A DNA stretch of 64,000 bases. Source: Prodigiosinella aquatilis (lineage in GTDB: Bacteria > Pseudomonadota > Gammaproteobacteria > Enterobacterales > Enterobacteriaceae). The notes under the pieces were generated by a model that worked only from the letters and a program-made list of their open reading frames with translations, had not been told where the DNA came from and did no database searches. Where the stretch lies: the NCBI GenBank assembly GCA_030388725.1, contig CP128857.1, positions 1,364,001-1,428,000 of the forward strand. Reading direction: 5' to 3'. Below, one piece after another: positions 35,015-44,900 of the stretch (positions within the stretch are counted from its first letter, which is position 1; the number at the start of each line of letters is the position of its first letter). The translations under genes were made by a program, and so were the position numbers.

Positions 35015-35392
35015 GCTAGGATTTCAAAAGTCAGCCAAAGCATTTCGAGAGCGCCGGTAGCGCGTCCTACTGTGAAACATTATTTCTGTTTTCCCGTGTA
35101 GTAAGGAGGTGAGACAAGGGAAATATCAACATTAACATATAATCGTCATCTTTCAAGTTGCAAGTGTGTTGGCTGCGTCCGTTTACCCGAATCATTTACC
35201 TGAGTACGCTCATTGAGACTCTCTCTTGCCGTCTTCCTGCATCTTGAAATCTATTGGGTATAGATATACATCTTTCCTTTCCGCTTAATGGGTTATGCAT
35301 TAATCTTCGCTGGACCTACCTTGTAAAAAAATACAATCACTGATGTCATAAAATACCTTTGTACGATAGTTCGTCTGGATGACGGGTTTCAT
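35015..35392 (-). pseudogene. ykgM: Decayed type B 50S ribosomal protein L31, interrupted by an ERIC repeat
   Basis: The minus strand from the ATG at 35392 reads MKPVIQTNYRTKVFYDIS, matching the L31B start MKPNIHPEYRTVVFHDTS. The frame then shifts and hits stops. After the 125-bp ERIC element, coding similarity resumes with VNVDIS and PYYTGKQK (L31B: VTLDVSS...PFYTGK), followed by a stop and a RFG-like tail in another frame. The gene has at least two frameshifts, stops and an insertion, so no functional product is possible. Intact homologues replace zinc-containing L31 under zinc starvation. Confidence 0.82.
35138..35262. repeat. ERIC element (enterobacterial repetitive intergenic consensus)
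   Basis: The 125-bp element begins TATAATCGTCATCTTTCAAG and ends CATCTTGAAATCTATTGGGTATA. The middle TTGGCTGCG...TTACCTGAGTACGCTCATTGAG corresponds to the ERIC core. The terminal inverted repeats can fold into a long cruciform or hairpin. It lies inside the L31B remnant, between the codons of its TYPYV region. Confidence 0.88.
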
Positions 35393-35409
35393 AAAGATGT
35401 TAATATAAT

Positions 35410-35422
35410 GTTATAACATAAC
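35410..35422 (-). promoter_or_regulatory. Zur box upstream of the L31B-L36B remnant
   Basis: GTTATAACATAAC fits the Zur core GTTATANNATAAC and lies 18 bases before the pseudogene ATG, the position expected for a repressor site. It overlaps the dyad ATGTTATAACAT. Zur represses ykgM-ykgO in related bacteria when zinc is present. Confidence 0.72.
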
Positions 35423-35571
35423 TTTTGTGTTGCTCTTTTTTGACTGATTGATCAACAATTGGATTTTAAAGTGAAAGAAAACGAGGTGTAGAAATATGGT
35501 TTGAAGCTTCAAGGCAAGGGGCGTAGGCGTTTTGTTGGCTTAAGTAGTGAATAAAAAAAGCTGCGTCAGCG

Positions 35572-36639
35572 CTGAGGGATCCCCAGTAATGGCGGGTAAA
35601 AGAGGACAGGCATAGCGTTATGTGATCTACTGATTGTTCCACCAATTCAATAAGATCATCTCTATGTCTGCCTGACAAGTATGCCAGAACTTTTTCCAGG
35701 GCGCTTTAGCCTCGTTTCACCAATATCGACAGAATGCCCTTCTCGATGCGACTGTGGCTTTAACGCGTGGCGCATCGCTCACCCTGACCCGTATCGGATG
35801 ATATCTACCCAGGTCTGCACAGGTAAAAAACAAGACTAAACGCATTGACCGTTTGCTGGGGAATGTCCCACTTCACAGCGATACCCCACTGATATTCAAA
35901 AATACTACCTCACTACTGACTCAGCGACTTTCATTGTGTGTTATCGCTGTCGACTGGGAGGTTACCCTTCATAGACTTTCCATGTTCTGCGCGCCGATAG
36001 CCGCTCCCTCCCCCTGATGCGCCAGGTTGTCCCTTCTGACAAGCAGCAGAACTCCCAAATTCAAACGGCTTTTCTGGATGTGCTACACAATGCCATTGCG
36101 CCCGATAAGAAGGTCATTATTGTTGCTGATGCCGGGTTCCAGAATGCCTGGTTCCGGCATATCAAACACTGGGCTGGGATTTTATTGGGTGGGGGCGGGG
36201 AAATACCCTGCTGCGTCTATTTTCAGCAGCACAGACGAATTTAAGCCGCGTGGAGTGATGAAACTTTACAGCTACAGAGTGCAGATTGAGCAGAACTTTC
36301 GTGACGAGAAAAGCGAACGCTTTGGCTTTGGTCTGCGTGGTGGTCACAGTAGTACGTCAGGGTGCCTGTTGGTCCTGAGTCTGCTGGCGAGACTAGCCAC
36401 AGCCGTACAGTGGTTGTTGGGCTGTGACGCTGAAAATAAAAGGTTACATCTGAGATATCAGGCCAACAGCGTAAAATCACGACGGGTTATCTATTATCTG
36501 ACATTAGCGGAGAATGTCTTGCGACACTCTCCGCTGACATTAAAACAAACAGCATTGCACGCTGTTCTTAATCACCTCGCCAAAACCTACCGAAGTATGG
36601 TGTTGGTTTATTAGCGCTGATTTTGTGGGGATCCCTCAG
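35572..36639 (+). mobile_element. Remnant of an IS4-family, IS10-like insertion sequence
   Basis: The ends are exact inverted copies: 17 bases, GCGCTGAGGGATCCCCA at 35569-35585 and its complement at 36626-36642. CTGAGGGATCCCC resembles the IS10 end CTGAGAGATCCCC, and each end contains a GATC (Dam) site. The span is 1068 bp, against about 1.33 kb for IS10. Imperfect flanking 9-mers GCGTCAGCG (left) and GCGTCATCG (right, offset by one base) may be a decayed target duplication. Its transposase is on the plus strand, convergent with acrB. Confidence 0.85.
35690..36614 (+). pseudogene. Broken IS10-like transposase
   Basis: Fragments in different frames match an IS4-family DDE transposase. KTKRIDRLLGN starts near 35836, followed by an Asp in IAVDW (first catalytic Asp), and VADAGFQ near 36117 carries the second. 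The YREK signature YSYRVQIEQNFRDEK near 36269 has exact Y(2)R(3)E(6)K spacing and supplies the Glu. About 80 codons between the second Asp and the YREK block are missing, and there are several frameshifts and stops. It is not functional. Confidence 0.85.
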
Positions 36640-36677
36640 CGCGTCATCGGCCTTTTAATCACTACTAATAGATATTT

Positions 36678-39600
36678 TTAATGGTGTTCTATAGATTGAT
36701 CTACCACATCATTACCTTTCTTTTTATCGAAGCGGCGTCGAACGACAACAAAGAATACAGGCACAAAGTAAATGGCGAGTATTGTTGCCGTAATCATCCC
36801 CCCCATCACACCGGTGCCGACAGCATTCTGTGCGCCAGAACCAGCACCCGTGCTGATAGCGAGCGGAAGAACACCGAGAATGAAGGCCAATGATGTCATC
36901 AGAATAGGACGTAGACGCATACGGCTGGCATCCAACGTTGCTTCTATTAAACCCTTACCTTCTTTTTGCATCAGATCTTTGGCGAATTCGACGATCAAAA
37001 TAGCATTTTTCGCTGAAAGCCCGATGGTGGTCAGCAGCCCTACCTTAAAGTAAACGTCATTTTCCAAGCCACGCATGCTGGTTGCAATAACCGCACCCAA
37101 TACACCAAGAGGAACAACCAGCATAACTGAGAATGGGATAGACCAACTCTCATACAGCGCTGCCAGGCATAAGAACACGACAATGGCTGAAACAACGATC
37201 AATGCAGGAGCCTGGTTACCAGCCAAACGTTCCTGATAAGACATCCCGGTCCAGTCAAAGCCAATACCTTTCGGTAATTGCGATGCCAATTTCTCCATCA
37301 TTGCCATTGCTTCACCAGTACTCTTACCCGGAGTAGCTTCACCCACCAGTTCAATAGAAGGTAAGCCGTTATAGCGTTCCAGACGAGGTGAGGCGTATTC
37401 CCAATGTGCTGATGAGAATGCGGAGAAAGGGACCATTTGCCCTGATGTGCCACGGACATACCAGTTCTGGATATCTTTGGGCAACATACGGAAAGGGGCA
37501 TCAGCCTGAACATAAACTTTTTTCACCCTGCCACGATCAATGAAGTCATTGACGTAACTACCACCTAATGCAGTAGAAAGCGTTGAGTTAATATCAGAAA
37601 TCGAGACTCCCAATGCCTCTGCTTTCTCCTGGTCGATGTCAATCCGATATTGCGGCGTATCTTCCATGCCATTCGGACGTACGCGTATCAACGTATCAGG
37701 ATGTTGAGCAATCATTCCCAACAGTTGGTTACGAGCTGCCATCAATTTTTCATGGCCAAGATTACCCTCGTCAATGAGCTCGAAGTCAAATCCGCTGGCA
37801 GTGCCTAGCTCAACAATAGCCGGAATATTAAAAGGGATGACCAACGCTTCTTTAATCTGTGAAAGTGCGCCGTAAGCCCTTCCGATAATAGCACTAACTT
37901 TATTTTTCGAACCAGGACGTTCCTTCCAGTCTTTCAGGCTGGCAAACGCCAGACCCATGTTTTGGCCTCGACCAGCAAAACCAAAGCCATTAACAGTAAA
38001 AACGGACTTAACGTTATTTTTTTCATGCTCCAGATAGTAATTACTTACTTTGTCGAGAACTTTCTGTGTGCTTTCCTGTGTCGACCCGACAGGTAATTGC
38101 ACCATGGTCAACAGAACCCCTTGATCTTCTTCTGGTAGGAAAGAGCTTGGTATCCGTGTAAACAACAGCCCCAAGCCCACCACGATAATCATATAAAGGA
38201 GAACATAGCGGCCGGTACTGTGCAGTATTCTGGCAACACTATCAGAATAGTGAGTGGTACTTTTTCCAAATAGTTTATTGAACCAACCAAATAAGCCTCT
38301 TTTTTCATCGTGACCATGATTGATGGTTGGCTGCAGAATTGTGGCACAAAGCGCAGGGGTTAGAATCAACGCCACTAACACTGAAAGCACCATGGCTGAC
38401 ACGATGGTTACAGAAAACTGTCGATAGATGGCCCCGGTTGAACCGCCAGAGAAAGCCATAGGAACGAATACAGCTGATAGAACAAGCGCGATGCCGACCA
38501 ATGCCCCCTGAATCTGCCCCATCGATTTGCGTGTTGCTTCTTTGGGGGACAGACCTTCTTCGGTCATTATGCGTTCGACGTTTTCCACGACAACAATGGC
38601 GTCATCTACCAGCAGACCGATGGCTAGCACCATCGCGAACATTGTCAGTGTATTAATGGAATAACCAAACGCAGACAAAATCGCAAAAGTCCCTAACAAT
38701 ACTACCGGCACTGCAATAGTAGGAATCAGCGTTGCACGGAAGTTTTGCAAGAACAGATACATCACCAAAAACACCAGAACGATAGCTTCGATCAGGGTTT
38801 TCACTACCTCGTTGATCGAAATCGTAACGAAAGGTGTGGTGTCATAGGGGTAAACTACCTTCATCCCTGCCGGGAATTGCTGTTGCAGTTTTGCTATTTC
38901 CGCCTTTATAGCAGTGGCGGTATCTAACGCATTGGCTCCAGTAGCAAGTTTAATACCGAGACCAGAGGCTGGCTGACCATTGTAGCGTGCGACAGTACTG
39001 TAACTTTCCCCTCCCAGCTCTACTCTTGCTACGTCTTTAAGACGCACCTGAGAGCCATCCTTATTGACCCTAAGGATTATGTTAGAGAACTGCTCAGGGG
39101 AGTTAAGGCGAGTTTGCGCAATAATGGACGCATTCAGTTTTTGCCCTGGAACTGACGGAGTACCACCCAGTTGACCAGCGGCAATCTGGTTGTTTTGCAC
39201 TGTAATGGCATTCACCACATCTGATGTGGTGAGCTGATAGTTATTCAGCTTGTTAGGATCGAGCCAGATGCGCATGGCATATTGGGCACCGAACAACTCA
39301 GTATCACCTACGCCCATTACACGGCTGATTGGGTCTTTAATAGTGGAGCCTATGTAGTCAGCAATATCCTGCTGAGTCATGTTTTTATCATCACTGATAA
39401 AACCGATAACCATCAGAAAGCTGCTGCTGGATTTCTGAACACTCACGCCTTGCTGTTGTACTTCCCGAGGAAGCAGCGGCATTGCCAACTGTAGCTTATT
39501 CTGTACCTGAACCTGGGCAATGTCGGGATTGGTTTTGGCATCAAAGGTCAGGGTAATTTGCGCTGTACCTGAAGAGTCACTACTGGAAGACATATACAGC

Positions 39601-39824
39601 AGATTATCGATACCATTCATATTCTGTTCGATAACCTGCGTGACACTGTCCTGAAGTGTTTTAGCATCAGCACCTGGATAAGATGCGGTGATCTGTACTG
39701 CTGGTGGTGCAATAGTCGGGTACTGCGCAACGGGCAGTTTAACAATTGCCAGCATCCCGGTAAGCATCACCATAATGGCGATTACCCATGCAAAGATGGG
39801 GCGATCTATAAAAAACTTAGCCAT
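36678..39824 (-). CDS. acrB: RND multidrug efflux transporter AcrB
   Basis: The 1048-residue product (1049 in E. coli) has twelve membrane helices and two large periplasmic loops. The proton-relay Asp pair lies in LLVDDAIVVVENV and the partner Lys in SAKNAILIVEFAKD. The N-terminus MAKFFIDRPIFAWVIAI is canonical. It works as a trimer with AcrA and TolC to expel bile salts, dyes, antibiotics and plant phenolics. It is second in acrAB, 16 bases after acrA. An IS remnant begins 35 bases beyond its stop. Confidence 0.97.
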   Translation of the reverse strand: MAKFFIDRPIFAWVIAIMVMLTGMLAIVKLPVAQYPTIAPPAVQITASYPGADAKTLQDSVTQVIEQNMNGIDNLLYMSSSSDSSGTAQITLTFDAKTNPDIAQVQVQNKLQLAMPLLPREVQQQGVSVQKSSSSFLMVIGFISDDKNMTQQDIADYIGSTIKDPISRVMGVGDTELFGAQYAMRIWLDPNKLNNYQLTTSDVVNAITVQNNQIAAGQLGGTPSVPGQKLNASIIAQTRLNSPEQFSNIILRVNKDGSQVRLKDVARVELGGESYSTVARYNGQPASGLGIKLATGANALDTATAIKAEIAKLQQQFPAGMKVVYPYDTTPFVTISINEVVKTLIEAIVLVFLVMYLFLQNFRATLIPTIAVPVVLLGTFAILSAFGYSINTLTMFAMVLAIGLLVDDAIVVVENVERIMTEEGLSPKEATRKSMGQIQGALVGIALVLSAVFVPMAFSGGSTGAIYRQFSVTIVSAMVLSVLVALILTPALCATILQPTINHGHDEKRGLFGWFNKLFGKSTTHYSDSVARILHSTGRYVLLYMIIVVGLGLLFTRIPSSFLPEEDQGVLLTMVQLPVGSTQESTQKVLDKVSNYYLEHEKNNVKSVFTVNGFGFAGRGQNMGLAFASLKDWKERPGSKNKVSAIIGRAYGALSQIKEALVIPFNIPAIVELGTASGFDFELIDEGNLGHEKLMAARNQLLGMIAQHPDTLIRVRPNGMEDTPQYRIDIDQEKAEALGVSISDINSTLSTALGGSYVNDFIDRGRVKKVYVQADAPFRMLPKDIQNWYVRGTSGQMVPFSAFSSAHWEYASPRLERYNGLPSIELVGEATPGKSTGEAMAMMEKLASQLPKGIGFDWTGMSYQERLAGNQAPALIVVSAIVVFLCLAALYESWSIPFSVMLVVPLGVLGAVIATSMRGLENDVYFKVGLLTTIGLSAKNAILIVEFAKDLMQKEGKGLIEATLDASRMRLRPILMTSLAFILGVLPLAISTGAGSGAQNAVGTGVMGGMITATILAIYFVPVFFVVVRRRFDKKKGNDVVDQSIEHH

Positions 39825-39840
39825 TGATTACCGGCTCCTG

Positions 39841-41025
39841 TTAAGACTTAGCGGGCTGTGACTGAGGTTGTTGGGTATTATCGGAGGTCACTTCCTGGGC
39901 TTTTACCTGGATACCTGGTCTGATTTTCTGCAGGCCAGAAACAATCACGCGATCACCAGATTTAACACCGGATGTCACCAGCCAGTTGTCTCCAATAGCC
40001 TGAGTGGCGACAATCGAGCGAACTTCTACTTTATTATCTTTATCCACCACCATTACTGTGGCATCACCGCGTGGTGTTCTGCTTACTCCCTGTTGAGGTA
40101 CCAGAATGGCGTTGTTGTTTATACCGGAATCTAAACGCGCACGCACAAACATACCTGGCAGCAGGTTATGCTGTGGATTGGGAAATACGGCTCGCAGAGT
40201 AATAGAACCGGTGGTTTCATCTACAGTGACATCAGAAAACTCCAGCGTACCTTTTTGGGCATATTCAGTCCCATTTTCTAGTAATAATCGGACGTTGGCT
40301 TTCCCATTACTCTGCTCCAGTGTGCCGTCTTCCATCTCTCTTTTTAGACGCAAAAAATCGTTACTGGATTGGGTTACGTCAACATAGATTGGATCAAGCT
40401 GCTGAATAGTTGTTAAAGCTGTGGACTGACCGTTGGAAACCAGCGCACCTTCAGTGACGGTCGATTTACCGATTCGACCGGAGATCGGCGCGGTCACCCG
40501 CGTATAAGCCAGATTGATCTGTGCTGAATCCAGAGACGCTTTTGCGGCTTCTACTGATGCATCATCCTGACGAGCAGTAGCAACCGCCTGGTCATAATCC
40601 TGCTTGCTGATGTAATTGGTACCCAACAATGGTTTATAGCGCTTAACTGTCAGATGAGCGATTGCTGCGTTAGCCTGGGCCTGAGACAGTAAGGCTTTGG
40701 CATTGTTATACTGTGCCTGATAGGTAGCAGGATCAATTTGGTATAACGATGAGCCTGCCTTGACATCGCTGCCTTCTACGAAATTTCTTTTCAGGATAAT
40801 ACCGGTTACCTGAGGGCGAACTTCTGCAATACGATAAGCGCTCGTGCGCCCGGGGAGTTCTGTTGTGATATTGAGAGGTTGTGCCGCTACCGTGACGATG
40901 CCGACCTCAGGAAGGCTTTGATGTGCCCCCTGTTGGTTCCCTTTATTATCACATCCCGTGAGCACTAAGCCGCCAGAAAGCATCAGCACTGCTGCCAGAG
41001 GTGTAAGCCTTCTGTTTTTGTTCAT
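39841..41025 (-). CDS. acrA: Periplasmic adaptor lipoprotein AcrA
   Basis: The 394-residue membrane fusion protein has a signal peptide ending LVLTGC (acylated Cys25). A beta-barrel, lipoyl and alpha-hairpin architecture is apparent, with the lipoyl halves around VRPQVTGIILKRNFVEGSDVKAG and VTAPISGRIGKSTVTEGALV. It links AcrB to the outer-membrane channel TolC. It is the first gene of acrAB and divergent from acrR. Confidence 0.96.
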   Translation of the reverse strand: MNKNRRLTPLAAVLMLSGGLVLTGCDNKGNQQGAHQSLPEVGIVTVAAQPLNITTELPGRTSAYRIAEVRPQVTGIILKRNFVEGSDVKAGSSLYQIDPATYQAQYNNAKALLSQAQANAAIAHLTVKRYKPLLGTNYISKQDYDQAVATARQDDASVEAAKASLDSAQINLAYTRVTAPISGRIGKSTVTEGALVSNGQSTALTTIQQLDPIYVDVTQSSNDFLRLKREMEDGTLEQSNGKANVRLLLENGTEYAQKGTLEFSDVTVDETTGSITLRAVFPNPQHNLLPGMFVRARLDSGINNNAILVPQQGVSRTPRGDATVMVVDKDNKVEVRSIVATQAIGDNWLVTSGVKSGDRVIVSGLQKIRPGIQVKAQEVTSDNTQQPQSQPAKS

Positions 41026-41114
41026 AAATAAACCTCAAGTGTCCGATTTGAAATTGGTCAATGGATCACAAGCTTTTAAACCCATTGCTGCGGTAATGTT
41101 CTACTCATGCTATG

Positions 41115-41140
41115 TTACATACATTCTCGAATGTATGTAA
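41115..41140. promoter_or_regulatory. AcrR operator between acrA and acrR
   Basis: Perfect 11-base arms TTACATACATT and AATGTATGTAA surround the spacer CTCG. The arms are essentially those of the E. coli AcrR operator. The site overlaps the divergent promoters, 27 bases before acrR. Confidence 0.9.
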
Positions 41141-41167
41141 ATCGCACTTTTTTGTAAAAGCGGCGCT

Positions 41168-41809
41168 ATGGCACGAAAAACCAAACGACAAGCTCAGGAA
41201 ACAAAAATCCAAATAATGGATGCTGCACTACATCTTTTTTCTGAGTGTGGGGTTTCTTCTACATCATTGTCTGACATCGCAATTGCTGCCGGTGTGACCC
41301 GTGGCGCTATTTATTGGCATTTTAAAAACAAAGCTGAACTTTTTGATGAAATTTGGGCGCGAGCAGAGTCTAAAATTACTGATTTCGAAACCGAGTATCA
41401 GGCAAAATTTCCCGATAATCCACTGCATGTGATGCGAGAAATACTGATTTATATCCTGAAGCTCACCGAGTCTGATCCAGGATGGCGTTCGATGATGGAA
41501 ATAATCTTTCACAAGTGTGAATTTGTCGGGGAAATGATGCCATTATACAACGGACGTAAAGAATTGTATCTCGATTGTTATCTACAAATAGAAGGAAACT
41601 TGGAGCACTGTATTCGCCAAGGGTTGCTGCCTATCAATCTTCACGTAAGGCGGGCCGCTATTGTAACGCGCGCTTATATTTCCGGTATCATGGAAAACTG
41701 GTTATTTATGCCGAGCAGCTTTAACCTGAAGGAGGAATCTCCTCTGTTGGTGGATATTTTAATTGATATGCTTCGTACCAGTCCGGCATTGCGCGGTCAA
41801 CGTGAGTAA
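41168..41809 (+). CDS. acrR: TetR-family repressor AcrR
   Basis: The 213-residue product (215 in E. coli) has an N-terminal TetR helix-turn-helix (SSTSLSDIAIAAGVTRGAIYWHFKNKAELFDEIW) and a helical ligand-binding domain. It represses acrAB and itself through the operator just upstream, and is released by dyes and antibiotics. It is monocistronic and precedes mscK by 116 bases. Confidence 0.96.
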   Translation: MARKTKRQAQETKIQIMDAALHLFSECGVSSTSLSDIAIAAGVTRGAIYWHFKNKAELFDEIWARAESKITDFETEYQAKFPDNPLHVMREILIYILKLTESDPGWRSMMEIIFHKCEFVGEMMPLYNGRKELYLDCYLQIEGNLEHCIRQGLLPINLHVRRAAIVTRAYISGIMENWLFMPSSFNLKEESPLLVDILIDMLRTSPALRGQRE

Positions 41810-41925
41810 TCCTGTGCCGGTAGATAATGCGTGGAGGAAAGTGTTACTTTTACCTGACAATCCTCATACTTTGTTGTAACGAGTCATGGTAAGCTAAAGT
41901 ATTTCCATCAACTTGATGATGTATC

Positions 41926-44900
41926 ATGGTTTACTGGCCAGTGGTTTCGCTCCGTCTTCGTTCAGTTTTTTCTGATTATCGCCTCGATTTTGTGTTTTGT
42001 CATATGTTACACATATCGATGATATGTCTTGCCATACTCTCGTTTTCACCCGCGGTGGAAGCTGGAAGTGATTTGCCAACGCATAGTGAAATCCAAAGTC
42101 GGCTGAATATACTGAATAAACAAAAAAACCTCACGCCGATGGATAAGCTGACCCAGCAGGATTTAACACAAACTCTTGATGTATTGGATACCATTGATCG
42201 GGTAAAGCAGGAGACTAGTCAGCTTAAACAGGAGGCAGCGCAGGCACCTGCCAAATTAAAACAGGTCAGCGGAGATCTGGATGCTCTCAATGCGACGAGC
42301 AAGGATGATGTACCTAAATCATTAGAATCTCTATCCCTCAAACAGCTCGAAGCACATCTGAACGAAACACTGAATGATTTACAATCTGCTCAGGAAAACC
42401 TTTCTACCTACAACAGTCAATTAATTTCTCTGCAAACTCAACCAGAGCGTGTACAAAGCGCTCTGGTTGCTGCTTTGCAGCGTAGCCAGAAGTTACGTAA
42501 CCAACTCAATGGATTGGAATCGAATCAAGCGCCTTTGCGCTCGAGTCAGCAGGTATTGTTGCAGGCAGAGCAAGCTCTGGTGACGTTGCAAATGGAGCAG
42601 CAGCGTAAAAGCCTGGAGGTGAATACGACCTTGCAGGATTTATTACAGAAACAGCGTGATTATACTGCGGCACAAATTAACCAACTGGAACGCATGGTTC
42701 AGGCACTGCAAGGCATTATTAATGGCAAGCGTCTGAACCTTTCTGAAAAAACTGCCAAAGAAGCGCAAAATTCCGAAGATTTACAACGCATCCAAGAAAA
42801 TCCATTAGTGAAAATGGAAATGGATATAAATCAAAAGCTTAGTCAGCGCTTGATCAAAGCTACCGAAGAGAGCAATACGCTGGTCCAGCAAACTATTCAG
42901 GTAAAAAATTGGTTGGATCGCGCCTCTCAGTCTGAGCGTAATCTGAAAGAGCAGGTGACAGTATTAAAGGGCAGTTTGTTATTATCGCGGATTCTCTATC
43001 AGCAGCAGCTTAACCTGCCTTCTGCTGATTCACTGAGTGACATGAGTGCGCAGATTGCTGACTTACGTCTTGAGCAATTCGATATTAATCAGCAACGTGA
43101 TGTGTTGTTCCGCGGGGACGAATATATCCAGAAATTGTTAGCACGCAGTAATAAGCCGGTTGATGCGGAAGTAACCGATGCTTTGGGACAAGTGCTGGAC
43201 ATGCGAAGAGAGTTGCTTGATCAGCTCAACAAGCAACTGGGTAATCAACTGATGTTGGCTATAAACCTACAAATCAACAGGCAGCAGTTACTGGGTATTA
43301 ATACCTCTTTGCAGCACACGTTAACGCAGCAGATTTTCTGGGTAAACAGCAATAAACCAATGGATTGGAGCTGGCTGGAAGATTTGCCATCAGCGCTGAA
43401 GCAGCAGGTAAATGATCTGCATTTGACGCTGAAGCCAGCACAATTATTGCAGGGCACACTGCAATCACTGTTGTTTGTAGTGCCATCATTGCTTGCTATC
43501 GGGCTGATTTATTGGCGACGCAAGGCGATTGATAACTACATGAACAAGCTGTCGGATGATGTCGGTCAGCTTAAGCGAGACAGCCAGCTTCACACGCCGC
43601 AGGTTATTCTGCTGGTTGTGTTAAAAACCTTACCCGGGGTGCTGATTATTCTTGCCCTGGGGATATGGTTGAAAAAGATGGATAGCCAGATCAGTAGTTT
43701 TTCCTGGCTACTGAGTGAAAATTTAGCGTTGCTCTGGCTGGTATTCGGGATGACTTATATCAGCTTGAAACCCGCTGGTCTTTGTGAACACCATTTTAGT
43801 ATTCCATCCTCACGTTGTGCGCATTATCGCCGACAAACGGTGAGGCTGGGGAGCGCATTACTGCCGCTGGTTTTTTGGTCAGTGATCGGCGACAAAATGC
43901 CACTTTATCTGGCTGACGATGTTATTGGACAGATTATTATCGTCTGTAACCTGATTTTGCTGACTGTTCTGGTTTTCCCATTGTGCCGAGACAGTTGGCG
44001 TGAAAAAGATCGTCATACTGCCAGACTTATCATTGTGACTGTCATTGTTCTCATGCCGCTATTCCTGATTGGCTTGATGTTCAATGGTTATTTCTATACT
44101 ACCTTACGGCTATCGGCACGCTGGATAGAAACACTCTGTCTATGGATGGTATGGAATATTGTTTATATGACAATAATCCGAGGACTCAGTGTTGCGGCCC
44201 GTCGTCTGGCTTATCGTCGTGCGCTGGCAAGACGGCAGAATATGGCTAAAGAGGGCGCGGAAGGCAGTGAGCCAGTTCCGGAAGCACCTCTGGCGCTAGA
44301 GCAGATCAGTCAACAGTCGTTGCGTTTGGCCACGATGGTGCTGTTGCTTGTTTTTTCCGTGGCGTTCTACTGGATTTGGTCAGAACTGATCACCGTATTC
44401 TCTTATCTGGACAGCATTACGTTGTGGCACTACAACACCTCTGTTGCTGGCAGTAGTGTTTTGCAGGCGGTGACACTGGGTAATCTTCTGGTCGCATTGT
44501 TGATTATTGTTGTGGCTTATGTGATGACCCGAAATCTCCCCGGTTTGCTGGAGGTACTGGTTCTTTCCCGACTCCAACTACGTCAGGGGACATCCTATGC
44601 CATTACCACGATGTTGACTTATCTGATTACGATTATCGGTGCTGCAACTTCTTTAAGTTCGATGGGCGTATCATGGGATAAGCTGCAATGGTTGGTGGCA
44701 GCATTATCTGTCGGATTAGGTTTCGGCTTGCAGGAGATCTTCGCCAACTTTGTCTCTGGTCTGATTATTCTGTTCGAGCGTCCAGTGCGCATCGGCGACA
44801 CCATCACCATTGGTTCGTTTTCCGGTGGAGTGAGCAAAATCCGTATTCGTGCCACCACGATTACGGATTTCGACCGCAAGGAAGTCATCATCCCTAATAA

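Noticed and set aside
35466..35678. 70-residue minus-strand frame across the IS left end
   Set aside because: It spans the IS terminus and the flanking terminator-like DNA, has no ribosome site and resembles no protein family I know.
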